Assembly: GCF_000158955.1 (NCBI RefSeq) | Contig: NZ_GG657757.1 | Location: forward strand, 3,362,324-3,426,323 | Source of the DNA: Streptomyces viridochromogenes DSM 40736 | GTDB taxonomy: Bacteria > Actinomycetota > Actinomycetes > Streptomycetales > Streptomycetaceae | Direction: 5' to 3' | DNA length: 64,000 bases | Shown: piece after piece, positions 19,790-28,917 of the stretch | Layout of the letters: each line of letters opens with the position of its first letter | Position numbering within the stretch: the stretch's first letter is position 1 | Notes under the pieces: model-generated | Databases searched by the model: none | The model's input: the letters and a program-made list of their open reading frames with translations, nothing else | What the model was told of the DNA's origin: nothing | Position numbers and translations under genes: made by a program

Positions 19790-20959
19790 TCAGAGCACCC
19801 CGCCCGCCTCGTCCTGGAACGCGTCCGTCCAGTAGTGGCGGACCGATCCGCCCGCGGTCACGCCCGTGGGGTCCACCGTCGACAGGACCTGGAGCATCGT
19901 CATGGCCAGTTGGTCGTAGGTGTCGGTCGTCAGCTCGTGGGACGACTGGGCGTCTATCGCGCGCTCGCGGTGCAGCAGCCAGAGCGTGAAGGCGAGGGTC
20001 GACACGTCCGTGTTCAGGGGGTACAGCGTCGCCTCGGCCTCGCTCCAGTTCAGGACCGCGCCCGTCTCGCCGTCCACGACCAGGCTGTTGTCCTCGACCA
20101 GGTGGCCGAGGCGTATCAAGTGGGCGGCGCGGAACGGCAGTCGCGGGGAGCATTCCGCGTCGGCGTAGTACTCGGCGAGCGTCGCCAGGGGGACGTCCGT
20201 GTCCAGTGAGAAGACATGGGCGTCCTCCGGGAGGCCGACCTCGCGCAGGAAGCGGCGTGTCGGCTCATGGGTGAGGGTCGTGGGGAAGTCGACGTCCTCG
20301 AAGCGGGCCATTTTGCCGGGGCCGAACTCCTGGTCCAGGAGGCGGTGCGGGAGGTCCAGGGAGAGGCCGGAGGTGCCGCCCCGGCCTGCCACCAGGGACA
20401 AGGGGCGGATCAGGGCCGCCATCTTCCAGAACGGGGCCGGTTCGCCGTCCGTCCCGTCGCGGAAGACCGAGAGCAGGTGCTGGGAGGCCTCCGCCACCGC
20501 CTTCGGGCCGTAGCGGCCCGCGTAGGAGGCGAACTGGCCGCGCAGGCCCGCCAGTTCGTCCGTCGCCTCGGCGAAGCGGACCAGCGTGCGCAGCGAGGGG
20601 GCCAGCGGGCGGCGGTCCATCAGGTCGGGGCGGTCGCGCAGGAAGTACGTCGTCGAGATCTCGCCCGTCGCGCCGTCCAGCAGGACCGACTCCGTCTCCA
20701 GGCCGCCGGGGCCGAGCAGTCCGCCTATGACCAGCTGCTCGCGCAGCTCCGCCGACAGCCGGTCCGCCTGGACGTCACCCGTCGAGTCCGAAACCCTCCG
20801 CAGGCCCTCGCGGCGCAGCTCGGTGAAGCTCACCACTCCGTTCCCGGAGGGCAGTCCGGGCCCGGTCAGCCAGTGCCGCGTCGACGCGTGCGTCACCCAC
20901 GGGTCCAGCTCGGCCTCGGTCAGGGTGATCACCGCGGCACCGGCGTCGGTCGTACTCAT
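19790..20959 (-). CDS. SUKH-4 family immunity-type protein
   Basis: 389 residues from ATG 20959 (MSTTDAGAAV), preceded by gggggag. The C-terminal part reads as a SUKH-4 domain (VGLPEDAHVFSLDTDVPLA, HLIRLGHLVEDNSLVVDGET, LNWSEAEATLYPLNTDVST). SUKH proteins in bacteria often neutralise polymorphic toxins, but Streptomyces carries many copies without an adjacent toxin. No toxin or nuclease is visible next to this one. It converges on the LAxTG protein with only 22 bp between stops. Confidence 0.75.
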   Translation of the reverse strand: MSTTDAGAAVITLTEAELDPWVTHASTRHWLTGPGLPSGNGVVSFTELRREGLRRVSDSTGDVQADRLSAELREQLVIGGLLGPGGLETESVLLDGATGEISTTYFLRDRPDLMDRRPLAPSLRTLVRFAEATDELAGLRGQFASYAGRYGPKAVAEASQHLLSVFRDGTDGEPAPFWKMAALIRPLSLVAGRGGTSGLSLDLPHRLLDQEFGPGKMARFEDVDFPTTLTHEPTRRFLREVGLPEDAHVFSLDTDVPLATLAEYYADAECSPRLPFRAAHLIRLGHLVEDNSLVVDGETGAVLNWSEAEATLYPLNTDVSTLAFTLWLLHRERAIDAQSSHELTTDTYDQLAMTMLQVLSTVDPTGVTAGGSVRHYWTDAFQDEAGGVL

Positions 20960-21233
20960 GGGCTCCCCCGCATGTGCTTGCTCACCGTCCCCTGGCGGAG
21001 CACGGCAGACCGCCCGGCCAGGCCCGGCAGCCGTCCCCCAACTGCCCAGAACATTACGCCCCACCACTGACAACGCCCCGGAAGAGCGACGCGCGTCCCG
21101 CGGCAACAACCGCTTTCACGCGCTCACCTCACAGGACGTCAGACGACCCTCGAGCGTTCCCTCTCCGCGAGAATCCGCAGACGCGGACGCAGCCCCAGAC
21201 GCACGGGCACGGGCAGGGGCAGGGGCAGGGGCC

Positions 21234-23543
21234 TCAGGACCGTTCCGTGACCACCGCGGCCTGCGGGCGGATCGGCAGCCGGTTCACGGGGCGGCCCGTG
21301 GCGGCGCGTACGGCGGACGCGATGGCCGCCGGGGACGTCACCACCGGTACCGCGCTGACCGCCTTCGCCCCGAAGGGGGCGACCACGTCCCGTTCCTCGA
21401 CCAGCCGGACGATGCGGATGTCGGGCGCGTCGAGGGCCGTCGGGAGGGCGTAGCCGGTCAGGTCGGGGTGGCGGATCAGGCCGCGCGGCGTGCGGAGGTT
21501 CTCGGTGAGGGCGATGCCGACGCCCTGGGTCACGCCCGCCTCGATCCGGGCGGCCAGCTGCGTCGGGTTCAGGACCCGTCCCACGTCCTGCGCGACGGCC
21601 AGTTCCACGACCCGTACGGAGCCGATCTCGATGTCGACGTCCACCACCGCGCGGATCGCGCAGAAGGCCATGCCGACGAAGGCGTCGCCCTGGCCGGCCT
21701 CGTTCAGCGGCTCGGTGGGGTGCGGGCGGCACTGGGCGGTGGCCCACAGTTCCTTGCCGTCCAGCGCCTCGGTGACGGTCGTCGAGAGGACCCCGTCGTA
21801 CGACGTGATCTTGCCGTCGGTGATCTGGAGCAGCTCCGTGGACATGCCGAACTTGTGGGCGAGCGGCTGCAGGAGCTGCGTGCGGACCATCTTGGCCGCG
21901 CGCTCCACCGCACCGCCCGACACCCAGGTGTGCCGGCCGCGGCAGGCCGCGCCCGCCGGGGGCTGGTCGGTGTCGACCGGCGCCACGTGCACCTCGTCTA
22001 TGCCGAGGGTCTCCTGCACGATCTGCCGGGCCAGGGTCGTGAAGCCCTGGCCGGTCTCGACGGCCGCGCACAGCACCGTCGCCACACCGTCATGGACCTT
22101 CACGGTCGCCGTGGAGACCTCGTCCGCGCCCTCGGCGCCCAGCATGTGCACCATGCCGAGGCCGTAGCCCACGCCCCGGCGCACCGCGCCCGGTTCGCCC
22201 GCGCCCTCGGGGCCGCCGGGCAGCAGCCAGTCCTCCTCGGGGGTGTCCTTGGGCAGCGGGGGCAGGGGGAAGTCCCGCACCGCCTGGAGGAGTTCGGCGA
22301 CCGGGGCCGGGCAGGTCACCGTCTGGCCGGTCGGGAGCACGTCGCCGGTCGCCATGGCGTTGCGCAGCCGTACCTCGGCCGGGTCGATGCCGAGCTTCTT
22401 CGCGATCTTGTCCATCTGCGCCTCGTAGGCGGCACAGACCTGCATGGCGCCTTCGCCGCGTACGTGGCCGGAGGGCGGGTTGTTGGTGCGTACGGCCCAG
22501 CCCTCGATGAAGGCGTTCGGGACGACGTACGGGCCGCAGGCGAACCCGACGGCGGCGGCCAGGGCGTCGGCGGAGGTGTCGGCGTAGGCGCCCGCGTCGA
22601 GCAGGATCTGCGCCTCGACCTTGACGAGTCTGCCCTCGGCGTCGGCGTGGTGGCGGTAGCGCAGCAGGGTGGGGTGCCGGTGGACGTGGCCGAGGAACGA
22701 CTCCTCGCGCGTGGCCGCGAGTTTCACCGGGCAGCCCGTCCGCAGCGCCAGCAGGCCGAGCGGGAGCTGGAAGCCCTGGTCCTCGCGGTCGGCGGTGGCG
22801 CCGGGGACACCGGTGACGACGACCTTGACCCGCTCGGGTTCCAGGCCGAAGGCGGCCGCGGCCGTGTCGCGGTCGGTGTGCGGGTCCGTGGAGGCGAGGT
22901 ACAGCTCCACACCGCCGTCCGGGCGCGGTACGGCCAGGCCCGCCTCGGCGCCGATCGGCGCGGGGTCCTGGCGGCCGATGCGGTACAGGCCCTCGACGAC
23001 GATCTCGCCGGCCGCCTCCGGGTCGCCGTGGCGCAGCGGGATGTGCCGGATCAGGTTGCCGTCGGGGTGCAGCGGCTCGGCCTCGAAGGCCTGCTCCGGG
23101 TCGATCACCGGGTCGAGCACCTCGTACTCGACGATGACGGCGGCGGCGGCCATCCGCGCGGTGTCCGGGTGGTCGGCGGCGACGGCCGCGATGGGCTCGC
23201 CGTGGTGGCGGACGACCTCGGAGGCGAAAACCGGGCGGTCGGCCCTGCCGCGCCCGTGCAACGGGCTGCCGGAGACGTCCTCGTGGGTGACGACGGCGCG
23301 CACGCCGGGCATCTCGCGCGCGTGGGTGGTGTCGATGGAGAGGATGCGCGCGTGCGGATGCGGGGAGCGCAGCACGGCCGCCCACAGCAGGCCCTCGGCC
23401 CACAGGTCGGCGGCGTAGGGGAAGGTGCCCTCCGTCTTGGCGCGGGCGTCGGCCGCCGGGAGGGAGGCGCCGAGGCCGTGCGGCAGCGGTTCGGGGGCGG
23501 AGGCGGCCTCCGCGGCCTGTGCGGTGGCTGCTTCGTTGGTCAC
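21234..23543 (-). CDS. Molybdenum hydroxylase large (molybdopterin) subunit, xanthine dehydrogenase family
   Basis: 769 residues from GTG 23543, coupled by a 4-bp overlap to the 2Fe-2S subunit. The Ald_Xan_dh_C domain (ALLWAAVLRSPHPHARILSI-like start) is followed by the molybdopterin-binding half (FIEGWAVRTNNPPSGHVRGE, YEAQMDKIAKKLGIDPAEVR, VETGQGFTTLARQIVQETLG). I do not see the CO dehydrogenase active-site loop with Cys-Ser-Phe, so it is more likely a purine, aldehyde or N-heterocycle hydroxylase; the substrate is open. It is the last gene of the operon and ends near a G-rich hexamer run. Confidence 0.92.
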   Translation of the reverse strand: MTNEAATAQAAEAASAPEPLPHGLGASLPAADARAKTEGTFPYAADLWAEGLLWAAVLRSPHPHARILSIDTTHAREMPGVRAVVTHEDVSGSPLHGRGRADRPVFASEVVRHHGEPIAAVAADHPDTARMAAAAVIVEYEVLDPVIDPEQAFEAEPLHPDGNLIRHIPLRHGDPEAAGEIVVEGLYRIGRQDPAPIGAEAGLAVPRPDGGVELYLASTDPHTDRDTAAAAFGLEPERVKVVVTGVPGATADREDQGFQLPLGLLALRTGCPVKLAATREESFLGHVHRHPTLLRYRHHADAEGRLVKVEAQILLDAGAYADTSADALAAAVGFACGPYVVPNAFIEGWAVRTNNPPSGHVRGEGAMQVCAAYEAQMDKIAKKLGIDPAEVRLRNAMATGDVLPTGQTVTCPAPVAELLQAVRDFPLPPLPKDTPEEDWLLPGGPEGAGEPGAVRRGVGYGLGMVHMLGAEGADEVSTATVKVHDGVATVLCAAVETGQGFTTLARQIVQETLGIDEVHVAPVDTDQPPAGAACRGRHTWVSGGAVERAAKMVRTQLLQPLAHKFGMSTELLQITDGKITSYDGVLSTTVTEALDGKELWATAQCRPHPTEPLNEAGQGDAFVGMAFCAIRAVVDVDIEIGSVRVVELAVAQDVGRVLNPTQLAARIEAGVTQGVGIALTENLRTPRGLIRHPDLTGYALPTALDAPDIRIVRLVEERDVVAPFGAKAVSAVPVVTSPAAIASAVRAATGRPVNRLPIRPQAAVVTERS

Positions 23544-26140
23544 GCCGGGCCTCCGTCCTGGCCGTAGGGCTGGTCATGGGGGTCTGGGGCATGCGCGTCC
23601 GGGGCGTGCCCTTCCGGAGTGCGCGCTCCCGGAGGCAGGCCGAAGGCCGACGGGTGGACGCCGCCTGCCCCCGGGCCCGCCTGGTGCGGGATACGGGGCT
23701 CGTCGGACTCGCCGTCGGCGGGGGCGGCATGGGTCTCGCGTTCGGCGACGACCTCCTTCACCGCGTCCACCACGCCCCGGTAGCCGGAGCAGCGGCACAG
23801 GTTGCCGCACAGCGCCTGCCGGGTCTCCAGCTCGGTCGGCGCCGGGTTGCCCTCCAGGAGGTCGTGCACCGTCATCGCCATGCCGGGTACGCAGAAGCCG
23901 CACTGCACGGCACCGCAGCGCGCGAGCGCCCGCTGCACGTCCGACGGCTGCCCGTCCTCGGCCAGGCCCTCGACGGTACGGACCTCGCTGCCGGCGGCGG
24001 TCACGGCGGGGACCAGGCAGGACGCGACGAGCCGTCCGTCGACCTGGACGTTGCACGCCCCGCACTCGCCCTGCGAGCAACCGTCCTTGGCCCCCGCCAG
24101 CCCGAGCCGCTCGCGCAGCACGTACAGCAGGGACTCGCCGATCCACGCGTCGGAGACCGGGCGTTCGCCGCCGTTGACGCGCAGGACGTACGAGGCGAGG
24201 GGGTGCTCCTCCTGCGGCATCGCGGGAGGCGTGTCGTGAGAGGCCTCGTGGGACACCTCGTGGGGGTGCGCGGCCGGGGCGTCCTGTGGCGGAGCGTCCG
24301 GGGCCGGGTCGTTCGAGGGCTCGGCGTCGGTGGCGTCCGGTCCGGCGTCCGTGTCCGCCTCGGCCGGGAGGGGCCCGGCGGGCTGCTCCCCGGGGCCGTC
24401 AGCGCCCTGCGGGGCCTCTGGGGTCTCTGCCCCTGTGGCGCCCTCCGGGGCCTCACCGGGCCCGTGGGCGGGCTGTGAGGCCTCCTGGGCGGGCCGTGAG
24501 GCTTCCCGGGCGGACTCCATCGCGGCGGACTCCGCGTGTGCCTCGGGTGCGGGGCCGCCGGGGGTCTCCCCGGGGGCTTCGGCGTAGGGCTGGGGCAACG
24601 CGGTGGGAGCGGGGCGCTCGGCCGGGTCACCGGCGGAGCCGGACTGTTCCGGACCGTGACCGGGCGCGCCCGTCGACTGCGGACCATGACCAAGTACGCC
24701 CGTCGACTCCGGACCATGTCCGGGAACGCCCGTCGGCTCCGGGCCGTGACCGGGGAATCCGGAGGACTCCGACCCGTGGCCGGGGTAGGCGGGCTGCTCC
24801 GCGCCCTGGTCGGTGAAAGCGGGGTGCTCCGGTCCCCTGTCGGCAAAGGCGGACTGCTCCGCCCTGTGTTCCGTGAAGGCGGGCTGCTCCGCCCCGTGTT
24901 CGGTGAAGGCGGGCTGTTCCGGTCCGCCCTCGGTGAAGGCAGGCTGCTCCGCCCCGTGTCCGGCGAAGCCGGAGTGGCCCGTGTCGTGGCCGGGGAAGCC
25001 GGACCGCTCCGGCGCGTCTCCGGCCGCCGTCGACTCGGTCGCGTGACCGGCCGCCCGGTGTTCCCCCGGCGCGTGGCCGGCACCGTCGGACGGCTGATGC
25101 GTGTGCTCGGCGCCGGGCATCTCGGGCCCCTGACCGGCGTACCCGGGCGACTCGGGCGCGTGCCCTGCGTCGGCGTTCTCGTACGGCTGCGGCAGGTGGC
25201 CGTGGCCGCCGACATGGCCGGGGCGCTCGCGCCCCTCGGCGTGACCGGCCGCCGGGTCCGTCTCCTGCGGGAGGGGCGCGGCGGGCGGCAGCTCCGGGGC
25301 GTGTGCGCTCTGCGTGGCCTGCTCCGGCGCGTAACCGGAGGCCGCTCCGGCGCCCTCCGGCCGACCGTGAGCTTGGGCGTGCCCCTGGCCGTGCTCCTGG
25401 CCGTGCTCGTGCGGGTGGCCCGGCCCGGGCTGCTCCTGGGCCGCCGGGTCCTGCTGCCCCCACGGCCGGCCCGCGGCCTGTGTCGCCCACGGCGCGGGCG
25501 CGCCGCCCGGCAGCGTGGGCGGCGGGGTGCCGCCCCACTGCTCGACCAGCGAGGAGGTGGTGAACTCGCCCGACTCGTCCGGGAGGTCACCCCCGGCGAC
25601 GGGGATGGACCACTGCCCGGTCACGTCATGGCCGGGCGCGGTCTCCGCCGCCGAGGCCTCTTCGAAGTTCCACTGCCCGGTGGCTCCCGGGTTGTACGTG
25701 AACCGGTCGTTCCCCCCGTGCTGCCCCGCCCCCGCGCCGGAGCCGTACGGCGTGCCGGAGCCGTACGGGGCGTCGTAGGCCTGCCCCCCGGCGTCGTGCT
25801 GCTGCTGGTGTCCGCCGTGCTCGTGCCCCTGGCCGTGGCCCTGCTGGTGTGCCGTGTGCGGGTCGTGCCACTGGGCGCCGTCGACGGGCGCGCCGGGCAC
25901 CGGCCAGCCCGTGGCCGCCGGGTCGGTGCCGGCGGTCGTGGCGGGGTCGGCCGCGATCTGCGGCGGTACGTAGCCGTGGCCGGGCGCGGCGAGGGGGCTG
26001 TGGGCGGCCAGCAGGGCGTCGACGCCCCCCTCGGGGAGTTCGACGAAGGCGGTGGCGCCGTCGTCGTACTCGCCCTGGGGCAGCGGGTCCCAGCGGCTCC
26101 CGCCGCGGGGCGTGCCCTCTCCGTGCTGGTCGTCGGTCAC
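23540..26140 (-). CDS. Molybdenum hydroxylase 2Fe-2S subunit with giant repeat-rich N-terminus
   Basis: 866 residues from GTG 26140 (VTDDQHGEG), chosen because ggggaggg lies 7 nt upstream and the codon overlaps the preceding stop as GTGA. Only residues about 650-805 are the usual subunit: plant-type ferredoxin CSQGECGAC (Cys688, 693, 696) plus Cys708, then the second cluster with CGFC (747, 750) and CGNLCRC (782, 784). Normal homologues are about 160 residues. The first 640 residues are low complexity, rich in Gly, Pro, His, Glu, Gln and Ala, with a run of 10-residue repeats at 24630-25019. A further 60-residue His/Asp/Pro-rich tail follows. Disorder and a possible scaffolding role are inference. 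Confidence 0.88.
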   Translation of the reverse strand: MTDDQHGEGTPRGGSRWDPLPQGEYDDGATAFVELPEGGVDALLAAHSPLAAPGHGYVPPQIAADPATTAGTDPAATGWPVPGAPVDGAQWHDPHTAHQQGHGQGHEHGGHQQQHDAGGQAYDAPYGSGTPYGSGAGAGQHGGNDRFTYNPGATGQWNFEEASAAETAPGHDVTGQWSIPVAGGDLPDESGEFTTSSLVEQWGGTPPPTLPGGAPAPWATQAAGRPWGQQDPAAQEQPGPGHPHEHGQEHGQGHAQAHGRPEGAGAASGYAPEQATQSAHAPELPPAAPLPQETDPAAGHAEGRERPGHVGGHGHLPQPYENADAGHAPESPGYAGQGPEMPGAEHTHQPSDGAGHAPGEHRAAGHATESTAAGDAPERSGFPGHDTGHSGFAGHGAEQPAFTEGGPEQPAFTEHGAEQPAFTEHRAEQSAFADRGPEHPAFTDQGAEQPAYPGHGSESSGFPGHGPEPTGVPGHGPESTGVLGHGPQSTGAPGHGPEQSGSAGDPAERPAPTALPQPYAEAPGETPGGPAPEAHAESAAMESAREASRPAQEASQPAHGPGEAPEGATGAETPEAPQGADGPGEQPAGPLPAEADTDAGPDATDAEPSNDPAPDAPPQDAPAAHPHEVSHEASHDTPPAMPQEEHPLASYVLRVNGGERPVSDAWIGESLLYVLRERLGLAGAKDGCSQGECGACNVQVDGRLVASCLVPAVTAAGSEVRTVEGLAEDGQPSDVQRALARCGAVQCGFCVPGMAMTVHDLLEGNPAPTELETRQALCGNLCRCSGYRGVVDAVKEVVAERETHAAPADGESDEPRIPHQAGPGAGGVHPSAFGLPPGARTPEGHAPDAHAPDPHDQPYGQDGGPA
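24630..25019 (-). repeat. In-frame 30-bp tandem repeat, about 13 copies
   Basis: Within the 2Fe-2S subunit gene, about 13 degenerate 30-bp units encode 10-residue repeats such as GAEQPAFTEH, GPEPTGVPGH, GPESTGVLGH and GPQSTGAPGH. Two sub-families (AEQPAFTE and PESTGVPG types) lie in separate blocks. Period and frame are kept throughout, so the array is translated. Confidence 0.85.
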
Positions 26141-27030
26141 GACAGCGCCCTCCCCAGTGCTCGTCGGGCCAGCGCGGCGACGGTGCGCCGCAGGTGCAGT
26201 ACGGCGGGCGGGAGCTGCGGTACGGAGCCGTCCTCGGCCGGGGCCGCGTCGGGGATGCAGGCCGCGGCGACGTACTCCCCGAACGCGCTCAGCGCCTCCG
26301 GCACGAGCGCGCGGTTGTTGTCCCAGTCGATGAGCCGGCCGACCCACTGCTCGGCTTCCAGGGGCCGCAGCGGCATCGGCGCTATGGCGCCCACCGCGCA
26401 GCGCACACCCCGGCGCGCGGGGTCCAGGACCAGGGCCACGGACGCCACCGCGCGCCCCGGGCCGGTCCGGCCGGTCGCCTTCAGGAAGACCTGCGGGGCG
26501 TGCAGCAGCGGCACGCGCACGTAGCCGATGAGTTCACCGGCGCGCAGCATGTCCACCCCGGCCAGCAGGTGCGACACCGGGATCTCCCGGCGGGCCCCGC
26601 CCGGGCCCGCGACGATCAGGGTCGCCTCCAGCGCGGCCAGCACCGGCAGCGCGTCGCCGGGGGGGGCGGCCGAGGCGATGTTGCCGCCCAGGGTGCCCGC
26701 GTTGCGGATGTGCGGCGGGCCCGCGGCGCGCGCGGCGGCGGCAAGCGCCGGGATCAGGGCCGCGAAGTCGGGGCGGCCCATGCGCGCGTGCGTGAGGCCG
26801 GCGCCGAGCAGCGCGTGCCCGTCCTGGTACTGCCAGCCGCGGATCTCGCTGATCCGGCCGAGTCCCACCAGGGCGGCGGGCCGGAGCTGCCCGGAGTTGA
26901 CGGCGGCCATCAGGTCGGTGCCGCCCGCGACGGGCACGGCGGCGGGCACGGCGGTGAGCGCCGCGACGGCCTCGTCCAGCGTCGTGGGCAGCGTGACGGC
27001 CTGCGCCGCCTGCGGTGCGTGCGTGGTCAA
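26137..27030 (-). CDS. Molybdenum hydroxylase FAD-binding subunit
   Basis: 297 residues if begun at TTG 27030 (TTHAPQAAQ), which has aagggg 8-9 nt upstream; no ATG or GTG fits better. The FAD_binding_5 domain shows VPVAGGTDLMAAVNSGQL and GPPHIRNAGTLGGNIASAAP, followed by a CO_deh_flav_C domain (GRAVASVALVLDPARRGVR). It passes electrons from the 2Fe-2S subunit to an acceptor. First gene of the operon FAD - 2Fe-2S - molybdopterin, an order shared with CoxMSL-type enzymes. An 11-bp dyad cgtacggtacg at 27077-27087 lies in the promoter region. Confidence 0.9.
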   Translation of the reverse strand: MTTHAPQAAQAVTLPTTLDEAVAALTAVPAAVPVAGGTDLMAAVNSGQLRPAALVGLGRISEIRGWQYQDGHALLGAGLTHARMGRPDFAALIPALAAAARAAGPPHIRNAGTLGGNIASAAPPGDALPVLAALEATLIVAGPGGARREIPVSHLLAGVDMLRAGELIGYVRVPLLHAPQVFLKATGRTGPGRAVASVALVLDPARRGVRCAVGAIAPMPLRPLEAEQWVGRLIDWDNNRALVPEALSAFGEYVAAACIPDAAPAEDGSVPQLPPAVLHLRRTVAALARRALGRALS

Positions 27031-27289
27031 ACCGGCTGCCCCTTCCCGCTGCCCCACCTGGTCCCACCTGTGCTGCCGTACGGTACGTGCTGACAGGGCG
27101 GACGTGGCAACTCTGGCACATCTTGGCGAGAGCCGAGGACACGGGTCCGCTAGGAGGCATTCGCCCACCTCACCGGCGAGATGGTCCGTTTTCGTACAGG
27201 TTCACCAGTGCATGCCGATTGGCACTTTCGGTGACCCTTGTGCGCTTTTTCCGTGGCCTGTTCGAGCTGTTCGGTCGTGACGGCCGGCG

Positions 27290-28916
27290 CTACCGGCTGG
27301 GCGGCGGGCCGTCGATCGGGCGCCCCAGCACCCCGGGGCGCCGCTGCCAGGGCAGCGGTCCCGTGGGGGGCCGGTAGGCGACGCCCAGGGCGTCCAGCCG
27401 CCGGTAGTGGGCGGTCATACGGCGCTGGAAACCGTCGAAGTCCCGTTCCGCCGGGTCGGGCAGGGCGCTCCAGGCGACCTCCGCGAACGCCGCGAGACGG
27501 GGGAAGGCCTGGTAGTCCACGCGCGCGTGGTCCTCCATCACCTCGGTCCACAGGTTGGCCTGCGTGCCCAGCACGTGCCGGGCCTCGTCGGGCGTCAACT
27601 CCGGTGGAACGGGCTCGAACCGGTAGACGTCCTCCAGGGTGCGGACCCACCCGATCGGTACCGGCTCCTCGGGGCCCGGGTCCTGACGGTGGTCCAGGTA
27701 CACCTGCTGCTCGGGGCACATGACGACGTCGTGGCCGGCCCGGGCTGCGGCGATGCCTCCGGCGTAGCCGCGCCAGGAGGACACGGCCGCGCCCTCGGCG
27801 AGCCCGCCCTCCAGGATCTCGTCCCAGCCGATCAGCCGGCGGCCGCGCGCGGCGAGCCAGGAGTCGAAGTGCCCGATGAACCAGGACTGGAGCTCGTCCT
27901 CGTCCGCGAGCCCGAGTTCCCTGATGCGCGCCTGCGCGGTCTTCGACCGCCGCCACTGGTCCTTGGGGCATTCGTCGCCGCCGACGTGGACGAACTCCGA
28001 GGGGAACAGCTCGAGTACTTCCTCGAAGACGCCCTCGTAGAAGCGCAGGGTGTTGTCAGTGGGGGCGAGTACGTTCGGGTTGATTCCCCAGGTGTCCCAG
28101 ACGGAGAGGGCGGTCGTGTCGATGACGTCGGTGTTGCCGAGTTCCGGGTACGCGGCGATGGCGGCCTGCGAGTGGCCGGGTACGTCGATTTCGGGGACGA
28201 CGGTGATATGCCGCTCGGCGGCGTACGCCACGATCTCCCGGATGTCGTCCCGGGTGTAGTAGCCGCCGTGCGGCTTCTCCTCCCACAGCGGCGAGGCACG
28301 ATGGCCGGTTTTCGTACGGGCGCGCCAGGAGCCGATCTCCGTCAGCCTCGGGTGCCGCTGGATCTCGATGCGCCAGCCCTGGTCGTCCGTCAGATGGAAG
28401 TGGAAGACGTTGAGTTTGTGCGCCGCCATCAGATCGAGGTAACGCAGGACGCCTTCCTTGGGCATGAAGTGCCGGGCGACGTCGAGCATGAGGCCCCGCC
28501 AGCGGAATCGGGGGGCGTCCTCGATCGTGAGGTACGGCACGGCCCAGTCGCGGTCGCGGTCGAGCGGGGCCCTGCGGTACGCGTCGGGCCCGAGGAGCTG
28601 CCGCAGGGTCTGGGCGCCCCAGAAGACGCCGGCCGCGTCGCCGCCCTCGACGAGGACGCCGTTCCGGTCGCTGACGAGGCGGTACTCCTCGGGACCGAGC
28701 CCGGGGGCGAGCCGGAGCCCGATGCCGTCGCCGCCGGCGTCATCGGGCTCGCGTGCCTCGCGCAGCGGCAGGCCGGTCGCCTGCCGGAGGGCGGTGCGCA
28801 GCCAGTGGGCGGCGCCCTGCGTCCCGGTGCCGGCGTGGAGCCGGGAGTGCTCCGTCAGCCGTACCTCGCCGGAACCGGCGGCGACATCGCGGGGAGCCGG
28901 GAATCAGTTCAGTCAC
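27290..28916 (-). pseudogene. GH20 beta-N-acetylhexosaminidase, frameshifted near its start
   Basis: The natural start is GTG 28916 (VTELIP), one base after the permease stop and 5 nt after aagga. After five or six codons the frame is lost: the GH20 N-terminal domain (APRDVAAGSGEVRLTEH onward) continues only in the +1 frame, which has no ATG, GTG or TTG until GTG 28540. One extra base in the ccgggaat stretch (about 28896-28904) explains this. The catalytic domain is otherwise intact, with the Asp-Glu pair in FVHVGGDECPK and FHFHLTDDQGWRIE. No signal peptide: an intracellular enzyme cutting GlcNAc from imported chito-oligosaccharides, as expected at the end of a sugar ABC operon. It could be a sequencing error rather than a dead gene; from 28540 a 416-residue product remains possible. 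Confidence 0.8.
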
Positions 28917-28917
28917 G

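Noticed and set aside
14834..20959. Complete integrative element at tRNA-Cys
   Set aside because: No integrase, excisionase, replication or transfer gene and no 3'-end direct repeat; only a short 5' duplication is present.
21202..21236. Hexamer run (gggcac/ggggca) after the molybdopterin gene as a regulatory repeat
   Set aside because: Only about five imperfect copies in a GC-rich context; it can arise by chance or slippage and has no positional logic.
20586..23567. 993-codon open frame on the plus strand
   Set aside because: It is antisense to the molybdopterin subunit and part of the SUKH gene; composition is Arg/Gly/Val-rich shadow coding caused by high GC, with no domain.
24630..25019. 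Regular 30-bp repeats considered as a CRISPR array
   Set aside because: Units are contiguous, with no unique spacers; they are degenerate and in frame with a protein.
27031..27289. Small gene between the hydroxylase operon and the GH20 gene
   Set aside because: Open frames here are short shadows without ribosome sites or plausible composition.
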